NCBI GenBank assembly: GCA_035998495.1
Contig: DASYHP010000080.1
Span: 1-64,000, forward strand
Source of the DNA: Mesorhizobium_B sp035998495
Lineage (GTDB): Bacteria; Pseudomonadota; Alphaproteobacteria; Rhizobiales; Rhizobiaceae
Length of the DNA stretch: 64,000 bases
Reading direction: 5' to 3'
Part shown: positions 49,268 through 57,969 of the stretch, in pieces
How the letters are laid out: each line of letters starts with the position of its first letter
Numbering within the stretch: position 1 is the stretch's first letter
Position numbers and translations under genes: made by a program
Notes under the pieces: generated by a model
The model's input: the letters and a program-made list of their open reading frames with translations, nothing else
Told to the model about the DNA's origin: nothing
Database searches by the model: none

Positions 49268-50589
49268 CAGGCGGCTTCCGCCGTCTCGAAACGCGCGGCC
49301 CGGAGCGCCACCCCGTCATGGCCCGAGACGACCGCCTCGACAATCTCGCCCGGCGCACCGAAGTCGATCTGCGCCAGCGCGAAATTCTCGGCCCGGCCGA
49401 GGCCCGGTTTCTCCATCAGGAGACGCTGCGTCGTGCCGAGAAGGCCGTCTAGGAAGCGTCGGTGCGCCGCTTCGCCCGCGGCCCTGAGCCGCCGGGCGCG
49501 CTCCTTGACCGCCTCGCGGGAAACCTGCGGCATGCGCGCGGCCGGCGTCTTTTCCCGCGCGCTGAAAGGGAAGACGTGGAGAAAGGCGAGCCCGCATTCC
49601 TGCACGAGCCGCAGCGAGTTCTCGAACATGTCTTCCGTCTCGGTCGGGAAGCCCGCGATCATATCCGCGCCCAGCGCCACATCGGGCCGAAGCCGCCGCA
49701 CCTCTTCCGCGAAGCGGATCGCGTCGTCGCGCCCGTGGCGGCGCTTCATGCGCTTGAGGATCAGGTCGTCGCCGGCCTGGAGCGACAGATGCAGATGCGG
49801 CATCAGCCGGGCTTCGCTCCCAAGCGCGTCGAGAAGGGCAGGGTCCGCTTCCACCGAATCGATGGAGGAGAGCCGCAGGCGCGGCAGGTCGGGGACATGG
49901 CGCAGGATCTTCTGCACGAGCGCGCCCAGCGTCTGCTTGCCCGGAAGGTCCGCGCCATAGGAGGTCAGGTCCACGCCGGTGAGCACCGCCTCCCTGACGC
50001 CCTGGCCCGCGAGCCGCTTCACCTCCTCCACCACCGCGCCGACAGGCACCGAGCGCGACGTGCCGCGACCATAGGGGATCACGCAGAAGGTGCAGCGATG
50101 GTCGCAGCCATTCTGCACCTGCACGAAGGCGCGGGTGCGCCCCGCAACCGCCCCCACCATGTGCGCCGCCGTCTCGCGCACGGAAAAGATGTCGTCCACG
50201 CGCAGCTTTTCAGAACTGTTCACGCCGAAATCGGGCAGCGCCCGGTAGGAATGGGCCTTCAGCTTCTCCTCGTTGCCGATCACGAGGTCCACCTCGGGCA
50301 TGTCGGCGAAGCTTTCGCCTTCCGTCTGCGCCGCGCAGCCCGTGACCACGATGCGCGCAGCCGGGTTCTCGCGCCGCGCCTTGCGGATCGCCTGGCGCGC
50401 CTGGCGCACGCTTTCCGCCGTCACCGCGCAGGTGTTCACGACCACCGCCCCGCCAGGCAGTTTTCCCAGGCCCGCGGCCCGCGCCTCGCGCTTGACGACC
50501 TCGCTCTCGATGGCGTTCAGCCGGCAGCCGAAGGTCAGAACCGTGAGCCGGTCCCGGCCATCGCCCGCGCCGGGCGCGTCAGGCGACAT
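49267..50589 (-). CDS. mtaB: tRNA threonylcarbamoyladenosine methylthiotransferase MtaB
   Basis: A 440-residue radical-SAM methylthiotransferase making ms2t6A37 in tRNA. The N-terminal UPF0004 domain has Cys22, Cys54 and Cys85 for one cluster. The radical-SAM motif GCDHRCTFC holds Cys162/166/169. A C-terminal TRAM domain (about 380-435) follows. Overlaps the dapF stop by 11 bases and touches ftsY, forming dapF-mtaB-ftsY-yciB. Confidence 0.95.
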   Translation of the reverse strand: MSPDAPGAGDGRDRLTVLTFGCRLNAIESEVVKREARAAGLGKLPGGAVVVNTCAVTAESVRQARQAIRKARRENPAARIVVTGCAAQTEGESFADMPEVDLVIGNEEKLKAHSYRALPDFGVNSSEKLRVDDIFSVRETAAHMVGAVAGRTRAFVQVQNGCDHRCTFCVIPYGRGTSRSVPVGAVVEEVKRLAGQGVREAVLTGVDLTSYGADLPGKQTLGALVQKILRHVPDLPRLRLSSIDSVEADPALLDALGSEARLMPHLHLSLQAGDDLILKRMKRRHGRDDAIRFAEEVRRLRPDVALGADMIAGFPTETEDMFENSLRLVQECGLAFLHVFPFSAREKTPAARMPQVSREAVKERARRLRAAGEAAHRRFLDGLLGTTQRLLMEKPGLGRAENFALAQIDFGAPGEIVEAVVSGHDGVALRAARFETAEAA

Positions 50590-51460
50590 CGCGCCGCTCC
50601 TCTTCCCAGTCTCCCGTGAGCGGATCGAACAGGCCGGAAAACTCCCATTCCGCGGGGCCGGTCAGGACCACGTGATCGTCGTCGCGCCACTCCACCTGCA
50701 ACGCGCCGCCCGGTGCGAGGATGGTCACCTGCCGCCCCGTACGCCCGGTGCGCGCCGCGCAGACGGCGGCGGCGCAGGCCGCCGAGCCGCAGGCCTTCGT
50801 CAGCCCCGCGCCGCGCTCCCAGGTGCGGATGGCGATCTCGTCCACGTTCCTGACCTGGGCGATCGTGATGTTGGCGCGGTCGGGGAAGATCGGGTGGTTT
50901 TCGAGCAGCGGCCCGAACTTTTCCAGCGCGTGAGCCCACACGTCCGAGTCCACCCAGAACACGGCATGCGGATTGCCCATGGAGACCACCGAAGGCGAGT
51001 GCAACACCGGCGCGTCGATCGGGCCGACCTGGAGTTCGATCGCGCGGGTGTCGCGGAACTCCTCGCTCAAGGGAATGTCGCGCCAGCCGAAGCGCGGCGT
51101 TCCCATGTCGACCGAGATCAGCCCGCCCGCATGCTCCTGGGCCGACAGGATGCCGCCCGCCGTCTCGAAGGTGAAGGCCTGACGGCCTGTCTCGGCGGCG
51201 AGCGCCTGCACGACGCAACGCATGCCGTTGCCGCAGGCGCCGGCGGAGGAACCGTCGGAATTGAGGATGCGGACCAGGAAATCGGTGCCCTCCGTCGCGG
51301 GGTCGTGGATCGCCATCAACTGGTCGAACGCCGTGCGCGGGTCGCGCGCCAGGGCCATGGCGGCTTGCGCCGACACAAGCTCGCCACGGCCGCGCAGGTC
51401 GGCGACGATGATTTCGTTGCCGAGCCCGTTCATCTTGGCGAAGGGTGCGAGAACAGCCAT
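50579..51460 (-). CDS. dapF: Diaminopimelate epimerase
   Basis: A 293-residue enzyme that epimerises LL- to meso-diaminopimelate for lysine and peptidoglycan. Paired catalytic cysteines are Cys76 (SAGACGNGMRC) and Cys224 (LTKACGSAACA). It opens with FAKMNGLGNEIIV. Its last codons overlap the mtaB start. It begins the four-gene operon. Confidence 0.97.
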   Translation of the reverse strand: MAVLAPFAKMNGLGNEIIVADLRGRGELVSAQAAMALARDPRTAFDQLMAIHDPATEGTDFLVRILNSDGSSAGACGNGMRCVVQALAAETGRQAFTFETAGGILSAQEHAGGLISVDMGTPRFGWRDIPLSEEFRDTRAIELQVGPIDAPVLHSPSVVSMGNPHAVFWVDSDVWAHALEKFGPLLENHPIFPDRANITIAQVRNVDEIAIRTWERGAGLTKACGSAACAAAVCAARTGRTGRQVTILAPGGALQVEWRDDDHVVLTGPAEWEFSGLFDPLTGDWEEERRDVA

Positions 51461-51689
51461 GAGCGCGAGAGGGGAGAGGACCGGATTTTTCCGCTATATG
51501 GCGGATTGGAGCGGCGAATGAAAGGCGAGGCCGGTGGAAAGCGCCCTGGAACTGGCCTTTGGCCGGGCCCGGAGGCCTCCGCTGCGGGCGACGAGCCGCA
51601 GGAATGCGTGCCGACCTGTGGACAAAGTTTCCGCCCCGCGAACTTTCTTCTGTGCCGTTTCAGTCGCTTAGGGCTGCTCGGCAAGAAAT

Positions 51690-51960
51690 TTCATCTCCTT
51701 TTGTCCACGTCCCTCGGCTCTCCCTTACTCTCCTCCTCGCCTTCTTGCGGGAAGCCTGGGTGCGCACCGGGTGCCAGGGAGAGGGCCGGTGCCGGGCTGG
51801 TCGGCGTGACGGTGGCTCGGCTGGGCGATGAGCCCCCAGGTCCAGGTCCAAAGGAGGCCCGATGGGCACGTTGGTTGAGGGTCTCCAAAGAGACAGCCAC
51901 AACGTGCACGCCCCTCCAGGGCAAGACCACCGACGGGGCGCGGGTGACCGCGTCATATAA
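51690..51960 (+). ncRNA. Candidate structured RNA / small ORF region
   Basis: An 810-base gap without a large gene. It contains GCACGTTG (51866-51873) pairing with CAACGTGC (51900-51907), inside which GTCTC-CAAA-GAGAC forms a second perfect stem. AAGGAGG at 51851-51857 precedes a 33-codon frame (51862-51960) whose start sits at the foot of the hairpin. Other short hairpins (CTGGGCGATGAGCCCCCAG) lie upstream. It could be a regulatory RNA, a small protein gene or both. I could not match it to SRP, RNase P, tmRNA or 6S. Confidence 0.35.
51862..51960 (+). CDS. Possible 32-residue small protein
   Basis: Reads MGTLVEGLQRDSHNVHAPPG followed by a charged tail DHRRGAGDRVI. Ribosome site AAGGAGG lies 4 bases before ATG. 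The perfect stem-loop lies within codons 2-16, so structure may affect translation. No known homologue by eye. Confidence 0.3.
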   Translation: MGTLVEGLQRDSHNVHAPPGQDHRRGAGDRVI

Positions 51961-52110
51961 GTCGTTTCGGAAGGCACGGCCCCGCTTCCCGAACCTCTCG
52001 CCAGCCCATCAAGCGAGGCACGCTCTTTGACAATGGCCAGACGTGGAAACACGGGCGTGGCGAGGAAGAGGCATGTCTGCCGCACGAAGCGCAGCGGCGG
52101 CGCAAGGTTC

Positions 52111-52245
52111 GCGCCCCACCTCCCCTTGTGGGGAGGTCGCGCCAAAGGCGCGGGTGGGGGTGCTCCAGCTTGGCGCGGCTGGCGCCATTGACCCCCACCC
52201 GCTCGCTACGCTCGCGACCTCCCCACAAGGGGGAGGTGGGGGCGC
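52111..52245. repeat. 135-bp palindromic element, second copy
   Basis: Begins GCGCCCCACCTCCCCTTGTGG and ends CCACAAGGGGGAGGTGGGG. Centre GCGGGTGGGGGTGCTCCAGCTTGGCG equals that of 43225-43365, with GACCCCCACCCGC opposite. It closes the gap before the DUF1328 gene. Confidence 0.85.
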
Positions 52246-52270
52246 TAAATTCGGCCGCCGCTCGGCGCAA

Positions 52271-52435
52271 TCAACCCGTCAGCGCCAGGATGATGACCAC
52301 CACGGCCGCGAGGAACGCCACGAGCAGGCCGATGAGGATCTTCACCCCCGTCGAAGCCGCGCGCGCGATCCCCGTATAGCCCAGCGCGCCGGCCACCACC
52401 GAGATCAAGATCAGAACGACGATCCACTTGATCAT
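52271..52435 (-). CDS. DUF1328 small membrane protein
   Basis: A 54-residue protein, two transmembrane helices (4-22 and 31-52), starting MIKWIVVLILISVVAGALGY with middle TGIARAASTGVKILIGLLV. This matches the YtjA/DUF1328 family of small envelope-stress-linked proteins. It lies beside the MBL gene on the same strand, 24 bases beyond it. Confidence 0.88.
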   Translation of the reverse strand: MIKWIVVLILISVVAGALGYTGIARAASTGVKILIGLLVAFLAAVVVIILALTG

Positions 52436-52459
52436 GAGGACCCCGAGAAATCCGAGCCG

Positions 52460-53491
52460 TCAGGCGGTCGGCACGTCCCAGACCTCGCCGGGATGCAGCG
52501 GCCGGAATTTTTCACGCGGCACCTCCTTCGCGTCGAGGGCGGCCAGAAGCTCCTCGCGGGGCGCGTCCACCGCCTCGTTGGTGAGCTGCCAGGTCCCCCA
52601 ATGCATGCCGCCGGCGAAATCCGCGCCGAGCATCACGAAACCCTCCACGGCTTGCGCCGGATCCTGGTGCTGCGGCGCCATGAACCAGCGCGGCTCGTAG
52701 GCGCCGATGGGCAGGATCGCGAACCTGATTTTTCCGAAGCGCGCCCGCACCCATTCGTAATGCCGCCCGCCGCCGAAGCCCGTGTCGCCGGCATAGTAAA
52801 CCGCACCGGCCGGCGTCTCGACCATGAAGCCCGACCACAGCGCCATGCGCCGGTCCTTGATCCAGCGGGCGGACCAGTGGTGGGCGGGCGTCAGCGTCAC
52901 CCGCGCGCGAGGCGCAATCTCCACCGTGTCGCCCCAGTCGGCGGCGCGGACCTTCAGCGCCGGCGCGCCCTTTCGGATGATCGTGTCGTTGCCGAGCGGT
53001 GTGATGGTGAGCGGATCGTGCGCCTTGGCGAGGCGCTTGAGCGTGGGCAGGTCGAGATGGTCGTAGTGGTTGTGCGACACGAGCACGGCGTCGATCGGCG
53101 GAAGGTCGGAGAACGCGATGCCGGGCGGGCTGACCCGGCGCGGCCCCGCGAAGCTGAAGGGCGAGCAGCGGTCCGACCAGACGGGGTCGAGGAGCACGTT
53201 GACCCCGCCCGCCTGCACGAGCAGCGTGGCGTGGCCCACCATGGTGATCCGCAGGCCCTCGACGCGGCTCTCGGGCATGGCGGGCGGAAAAGGGCTCGGG
53301 AAGCTCTTCGGCCAGACCGCCTTGTGGCCGCCGAACTGCCACTCCAGCACCGGGCCGATGCCGGCGGGGTCCGTGCCGCCGGGGTTGAAGAACAGCCGTC
53401 CATCGAAATGGTCGCTGGGCGGCCCGCGATAGTAGCGGTTCGCTGGCCCCCCTTTCGCTGCCTCGTCCTCGCGCCCAACCGGTTTTTGCAT
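52460..53491 (-). CDS. MBL-fold metallohydrolase (UlaG/NAPE-PLD-like)
   Basis: A 343-residue metallo-beta-lactamase-fold enzyme. Metal sites: VSHNHYDHLDL (HxHxDH), then TPAHHWSARW, AGDTGFGGG and the C-terminal GMHWGTWQL. It resembles NAPE-PLD-like phospholipases and UlaG. ATG 53491 (MQKPVGRED) is chosen. The open frame to 53566 has no ribosome site. Substrate unknown. Confidence 0.92.
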   Translation of the reverse strand: MQKPVGREDEAAKGGPANRYYRGPPSDHFDGRLFFNPGGTDPAGIGPVLEWQFGGHKAVWPKSFPSPFPPAMPESRVEGLRITMVGHATLLVQAGGVNVLLDPVWSDRCSPFSFAGPRRVSPPGIAFSDLPPIDAVLVSHNHYDHLDLPTLKRLAKAHDPLTITPLGNDTIIRKGAPALKVRAADWGDTVEIAPRARVTLTPAHHWSARWIKDRRMALWSGFMVETPAGAVYYAGDTGFGGGRHYEWVRARFGKIRFAILPIGAYEPRWFMAPQHQDPAQAVEGFVMLGADFAGGMHWGTWQLTNEAVDAPREELLAALDAKEVPREKFRPLHPGEVWDVPTA

Positions 53492-53727
53492 CGCCCGCAG
53501 AACATAAGGTCCGGGCTTTCGCCCGCAAGCGCCCAGGCGCGGCCCGCCGTTGCGGCGCGGAGGCAACAGATTCTCGGCCGAAACGCCTTTTTAACCTTAA
53601 CGGGTTGTAATTCTGCCCATTTCACAGGATCAGCTTGGGAAAGCGCCGCCTGGAGCCGTTTCCGCGGGCGAAGCGAAATCATAACCGCCAACACGAGCGG
53701 ACGAGAAAATCCGCTGGAGACTTGACG

Positions 53728-54294
53728 ATGATCCAATCCTTCCGGAGCGCGGCCCGCCCGGCCTCGTCGCCGAAACTGCTCCTGAGCGCGCTGGCCGTGC
53801 TCTTTCTGGCCGCCGGCTGCACCTCGTCGCGGTTCTCCCAGGTGGACACGCGGCCCGAGCCGCTCGAAGCCGCGCCCTCGGGAACGGTGACGACGAGCCA
53901 GTTGCCGCCGCCGGCCGCCCCCGCGGCGCCGGCCACCACCGATTTCCCGACCGCGCCCGCCGAGGCCCAGACCCAGGTGGCGGCCCTGCCGCCCCAGCCC
54001 GCGCCCGACGCGCCGGCTGTGACGGCGGGCAACGTGGCCGGCGTGTGGAGCGCGTCCGTGGGCGGGGAGGCCTGCCGCATCGCCACCCCGCAGACCAAGT
54101 TCGGCCAGGGCTTCCGCGCCGGCCCTCTGCGCTGCCCTGCGCCGATCGACGGCGTGAAGTCCTGGAACGTTTCGGGCAGCCAGCTTACGCTCTATGATGA
54201 CAGCGGCGCCGCTTTGGCGCAGCTCTATTCCTCGGGCCCCGAACAGTTCAGCGGCCAGACCTCGGGCGGGCTGCCGATCTCGCTGACGCGCTGA
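53728..54294 (+). CDS. Omp19-like outer membrane lipoprotein (AprI/Inh fold)
   Basis: A 188-residue lipoprotein. The lipobox LFLAAGC sets Cys31 as lipidated residue. Then a Pro/Ala linker (60-100), then a compact C-terminal Inh/AprI-type domain (about 103-188: GVWSASVGGEACRIATPQTKFG, FRAGPLRCPAPIDGVKSW). The order matches Brucella Omp19, a protease-inhibitor lipoprotein. Upstream TTAACCTTAAC (53591-53601) may be a CtrA-type half-site pair. The C-terminal domain has the usual two cysteines. Confidence 0.88.
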   Translation: MIQSFRSAARPASSPKLLLSALAVLFLAAGCTSSRFSQVDTRPEPLEAAPSGTVTTSQLPPPAAPAAPATTDFPTAPAEAQTQVAALPPQPAPDAPAVTAGNVAGVWSASVGGEACRIATPQTKFGQGFRAGPLRCPAPIDGVKSWNVSGSQLTLYDDSGAALAQLYSSGPEQFSGQTSGGLPISLTR

Positions 54295-54311
54295 ACAGCC
54301 GCCATCCATCC

Positions 54312-55520
54312 ATGACGATGCCCGTCGCCGCCAGCGTCCAGGCGCGGCTCGATCACGGCGTGGCGACGGGCGCGCTCAAGCCCGACCCCGCGCAGGAACA
54401 GGCGGCCGCCGCGCTCGACCGCGTGCTGGACGGGGTGCGCGCCTGCCAGCGCGGCCGGAAATCGAGCCCGCTCGGCTGGCTGTTCGCCCGCCGCCGCGAC
54501 AAGGCCGCCGCGCCACGGGGCCTCTACCTTCACGGCGGGGTGGGCCGTGGAAAAACCATGCTCATGGACTTCTTCTTCGCCGCCGCGCCCACGGTGGCCA
54601 AGCGGCGGGTCCACTTCAACGATTTCATGGCCGACGTGCATGACCGCATTGGCCGCCAGCGCGAGGCCCGCCGCGCCGGGCTCACGGCCACCGACGATCC
54701 GATCCCGCCCGTGGCCGAGCAGTTGGCCCGCGAAGCCTGGGTGCTGTGCTTCGACGAGTTCTCCGTTTCCGACATCGCCGACGCCATGATCCTGTCGCGG
54801 CTGTTTTCCGCCCTGTTCCGGGAAGGCGTGGTCCTCGTCGCGACCTCCAACCTGGCCCCCGAGAACCTTTACCGCGACGGCCTGAACCGCGGGCTGTTTC
54901 TGCCCTTCATCGACATCCTCCTGCGGCACTGCGAGGTTCTCGCGCTGGAGGGGACGCGGGATCATCGCCAGGAGCGGTTGAACACGCTCCCGGTCTATGT
55001 CGCCCCGCTCGGGCCCGCCGCCGATCGGGCCATGGACGAGGCCTGGGCGGTCGCGACGGCCGGGCTGGTCGAGCGATCGGCGAGCGTGACTGTCAAGGGC
55101 CGGCAGGTCGTTGTGCCCCGCGCGGCAGGCGCCGCCGCCCGCTTCCGCTTCGACGACCTCTGCGGCAGGCCGCTCGGCGCGCGCGACTTCCTGGCGCTCG
55201 CCGAGCGTTTCTCCACCTTCGTCATCGACCGCGTGCCGGTCATGGAGGAGAGCCGCCGCAACGAGGCCAAGCGCTTCATCCTCCTCATCGACACGCTCTA
55301 CGACCGCCATGCGCGGATTTTCATCAGCGCCGAAGCCGCGCCCGACCGGCTTTATGTCGGCCGCACGGGCGCGGAAAGCTTCGAATGGGCGCGCACCGCC
55401 TCGCGCCTTGTCGAGATGCAAAGCGCCGAGTGGTTGGAGGCGTGGCGCGACAAGCGCGGAACGGGGGAGGCTCAGCAGGTGCCGCGGCATGAGCCTGCCG
55501 CCCCGGCCACTGAGGGCTAA
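54312..55520 (+). CDS. zapE: Cell division protein ZapE (AFG1-like ATPase)
   Basis: A 402-residue AFG1-family ATPase. P-loop GGVGRGKTMLMD, then MADVHDRIGR, Walker B VLCFDEFSVSDIADAM, sensor-like ATSNLAPENLYRDGLNR. In bacteria it acts on FtsZ rings. It lies 17 bases after the lipoprotein gene and upstream of mdh, an order usual in Rhizobiales. Normal length for the family. Confidence 0.95.
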   Translation: MTMPVAASVQARLDHGVATGALKPDPAQEQAAAALDRVLDGVRACQRGRKSSPLGWLFARRRDKAAAPRGLYLHGGVGRGKTMLMDFFFAAAPTVAKRRVHFNDFMADVHDRIGRQREARRAGLTATDDPIPPVAEQLAREAWVLCFDEFSVSDIADAMILSRLFSALFREGVVLVATSNLAPENLYRDGLNRGLFLPFIDILLRHCEVLALEGTRDHRQERLNTLPVYVAPLGPAADRAMDEAWAVATAGLVERSASVTVKGRQVVVPRAAGAAARFRFDDLCGRPLGARDFLALAERFSTFVIDRVPVMEESRRNEAKRFILLIDTLYDRHARIFISAEAAPDRLYVGRTGAESFEWARTASRLVEMQSAEWLEAWRDKRGTGEAQQVPRHEPAAPATEG

Positions 55521-55584
55521 AGGCCGCCAGGGGCTTCGGATGCGGCTCCGAGGGGTTCCCCGCCCGGCGGCCCGAGTTGAAGTT

Positions 55585-55613
55585 TTGACCCTTACGTAAA
55601 TGCCGATTACTGT
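55585..55613 (+). promoter_or_regulatory. mdh promoter
   Basis: TTGACC (55585-55590), 17-base spacer, TACTGT (55608-55613), about 130 bases before the mdh start. Strong sigma-70-like spacing in an AT-richer intergenic stretch. It probably drives the mdh-suc genes. Confidence 0.6.
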
Positions 55614-55749
55614 AAGCTGTTGAAACGATTAAAGAGAAAAGAAGGGTTTGAAATCTTAACCCGCGCCGGGTATGGGCACGCGCGTCGGCCGCTCCATTTC
55701 TTCCGCCAACGGCCGCGGCGTATCGGCGGCTCCAAGGGCAGGCATGAGA

Positions 55750-56718
55750 ATGGCACGCAACAAGATCGCCCTGATCGGCTCCGGCATGATCGGCGGCACC
55801 CTCGCCCATCTGATCGGCTTGAAGGAACTGGGCGACGTCGTGCTGTTCGACATCGCCGAGGGCATCCCGCAGGGCAAGGGGCTCGACATCGCGCAGTCCT
55901 CGCCTGTCGAGGGTTTCGACGCGAGGCTTGCCGGTGTCAACGACTATGCGGGAATCGAGGGCGCGGATGTCTGCATCGTCACTGCCGGCGTGCCCCGAAA
56001 GCCCGGCATGAGCCGCGACGACCTGCTCGGCATCAATCTGCGCGTGATGGAGCAGGTGGGCGCAGGCATCCGCAAATACGCGCCGCAAAGCTTCGTGATC
56101 TGCATCACCAATCCACTCGACGCCATGGTCTGGGCGCTGCAGAAGTTCTCCGGTCTGCCGCACACGCATGTTGTGGGCATGGCCGGCGTGCTGGACTCGG
56201 CCCGCTTCCGCTTTTTCCTGGCCGAGGAGTTCAACGTCTCGGTCGAGGACGTCACCGCCTTCGTGCTGGGTGGACATGGCGACACTATGGTGCCGCTCGT
56301 GCGCTACTCGACGATCGCCGGCATTCCGCTGCCCGATCTCGTGAAGATGGGCTGGACGAGCAAGGAGAAGCTTGACGCCATCGTCCAGCGCACGCGCGAC
56401 GGCGGGGCGGAGATCGTGGGCCTGTTGAAATCCGGCTCGGCCTATTACGCGCCGGCGGCGGCCGGCGTGGCGATGGCGGAGAGCTATCTCCGCGACAAGA
56501 AGCGCGTGCTGCCCTGCGCGGCGCACCTGTCGGGCCAATATGGCGTTCACGACACCTATGTGGGCGTTCCGACCGTGATCGGCGCGGGCGGCGTCGAGCG
56601 CGTGATCGAGATCGAGTTGAACCGGACCGAGCAGAAGATGTTCGACAACTCGGTCAACGCCGTGAAGGGCCTCACCGAGGCATGCCTCAAGATCGTGCCC
56701 AGTCTGGGCAGCCGGTAA
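55750..56718 (+). CDS. mdh: Malate dehydrogenase
   Basis: A 322-residue LDH-type malate dehydrogenase of the TCA cycle. NAD site IALIGSGMIGGTLA, substrate arginines around VPRKPGMSRDDLLG and LDSARFRF, catalytic His in LGGHGDTMVPL. ATG 55750 gives MARNKIALIG. The ATG two codons earlier is possible. First of the TCA operon. Confidence 0.97.
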   Translation: MARNKIALIGSGMIGGTLAHLIGLKELGDVVLFDIAEGIPQGKGLDIAQSSPVEGFDARLAGVNDYAGIEGADVCIVTAGVPRKPGMSRDDLLGINLRVMEQVGAGIRKYAPQSFVICITNPLDAMVWALQKFSGLPHTHVVGMAGVLDSARFRFFLAEEFNVSVEDVTAFVLGGHGDTMVPLVRYSTIAGIPLPDLVKMGWTSKEKLDAIVQRTRDGGAEIVGLLKSGSAYYAPAAAGVAMAESYLRDKKRVLPCAAHLSGQYGVHDTYVGVPTVIGAGGVERVIEIELNRTEQKMFDNSVNAVKGLTEACLKIVPSLGSR

Positions 56719-56725
56719 ATTCTTG

Positions 56726-56746
56726 AAGGCCCGTCCGGGCCTTTTT
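56726..56746 (+). terminator. Terminator between mdh and sucC
   Basis: AAGGCCC (56726-56732), loop GTCC, GGGCCTT (56737-56743), then T-run to 56746. It lies 8 bases after the mdh stop and 24 before sucC, and would separate mdh from the suc genes unless read-through occurs. Confidence 0.75.
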
Positions 56747-56769
56747 CGTCCACGCCTGCGGAGCACGCC

Positions 56770-57963
56770 ATGAACATCCACGAGCATCAGGGCAAGGAAC
56801 TCCTTCATGGCTACGGCCTGCCCGTGGCGGAGGGCGTGGCGCTTTTCGACGCCGGCAAGGCAGAAGAGGCGGCGCGTTCGCTGCCCGGCCCGGTCTATGT
56901 CGTGAAGAGCCAGATCCATGCCGGCGGCCGCGGAAAAGGGCGGTTCAAGGAACTCGGGCCCGACGCCAAGGGCGGCGTGCGCGTGGTGAAGTCGGTCGAA
57001 GAGGTCGTTCAAAATGCCCGCGAGATGCTGGGCAGGACGCTCGTCACCAAGCAGACTGGACCCAACGGCAAGACCGTCAACCGCCTCTATATCGAGGACG
57101 GCGCGAAGATCGCGCGCGAGCTCTATCTGTCGCTGCTGGTGGATCGCGGCACGGGCCGCGTGTCCTTCGTGGTGTCCACCGAAGGCGGCATGGACATCGA
57201 GGCGGTCGCCCACGACACGCCGGAGAAGATCTTCACCCTGGCGGTCGATCCGGCAGAGGGCGTCGGCGAGGAAGAGGTTCAAAAGCTCGTCCAAGCGCTG
57301 AAGCTCGAAGGCCCAGCCGCCGCCGACGCGAAAACCGTGTTCCCGACCCTCCACAAGGCCTTTGTCGAGAAGGACATGAGCCTGCTTGAGGTCAACCCGC
57401 TCGTGGTGCTCGAAGACGGCCACTTGCGGCTCCTCGATGCGAAAGTCTCGTTCGACAACAATGCGGAGTTCCGCCATCCCGAGCTGGCCGAGCTGCGCGA
57501 CACGACGGAAGAGGACGAAAAGGAGATCGAGGCCTCCAAATACGATCTCGCCTATGTCGCGCTCGACGGGAACATCGGCTGCATGGTGAACGGCGCAGGG
57601 CTCGCCATGGCCACCATGGACATCATCAAGCTCTACGGCGCCGAGCCCGCCAACTTCCTCGACGTGGGCGGCGGCGCATCCAAGGAGAAGGTGACGGCGG
57701 CCTTCAAGATCATCACCGCCGACCCGGCCGTGAAAGGCATCCTCGTCAACATCTTCGGCGGCATCATGAAATGCGACGTGATCGCCGAGGGCGTGATCGC
57801 GGCCGTCAAGGAGGTGGGGCTCCAAGTGCCGCTCGTGGTGCGGCTCGAAGGAACCAACCGCGACCTCGGCAAGCAGATCCTTCGCGAGAGCGGGCTCAAC
57901 GTGACGCCGGCCGATGACCTGGACGACGCGGCGAAGAAGATCGTGGCGGCGGTGCAGGGTTAA
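56770..57963 (+). CDS. sucC: Succinyl-CoA synthetase beta subunit
   Basis: A 397-residue subunit that binds ADP/GDP. ATP-grasp part (1-240: VKSQIHAGGRGKGRFK, VNPLVVLEDG) and CoA-ligase domain (GGGASKEKVTAAFKIITADP, NIFGGIMKCDVIAEG). It opens MNIHEHQGKELL. Two orphan genes and a cupin gene separate it from sucD. Confidence 0.97.
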   Translation: MNIHEHQGKELLHGYGLPVAEGVALFDAGKAEEAARSLPGPVYVVKSQIHAGGRGKGRFKELGPDAKGGVRVVKSVEEVVQNAREMLGRTLVTKQTGPNGKTVNRLYIEDGAKIARELYLSLLVDRGTGRVSFVVSTEGGMDIEAVAHDTPEKIFTLAVDPAEGVGEEEVQKLVQALKLEGPAAADAKTVFPTLHKAFVEKDMSLLEVNPLVVLEDGHLRLLDAKVSFDNNAEFRHPELAELRDTTEEDEKEIEASKYDLAYVALDGNIGCMVNGAGLAMATMDIIKLYGAEPANFLDVGGGASKEKVTAAFKIITADPAVKGILVNIFGGIMKCDVIAEGVIAAVKEVGLQVPLVVRLEGTNRDLGKQILRESGLNVTPADDLDDAAKKIVAAVQG

Positions 57964-57969
57964 GGCGTC

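Noticed and set aside
51691..51930. 79-codon minus-strand frame in the gap after dapF
   Set aside because: Pro/Ser/Gly-rich with no start signal; the same DNA fits an RNA structure better.
50273..52030. 585-codon plus-strand frame across mtaB, dapF and the gap
   Set aside because: Antisense to two certain genes and without motifs.
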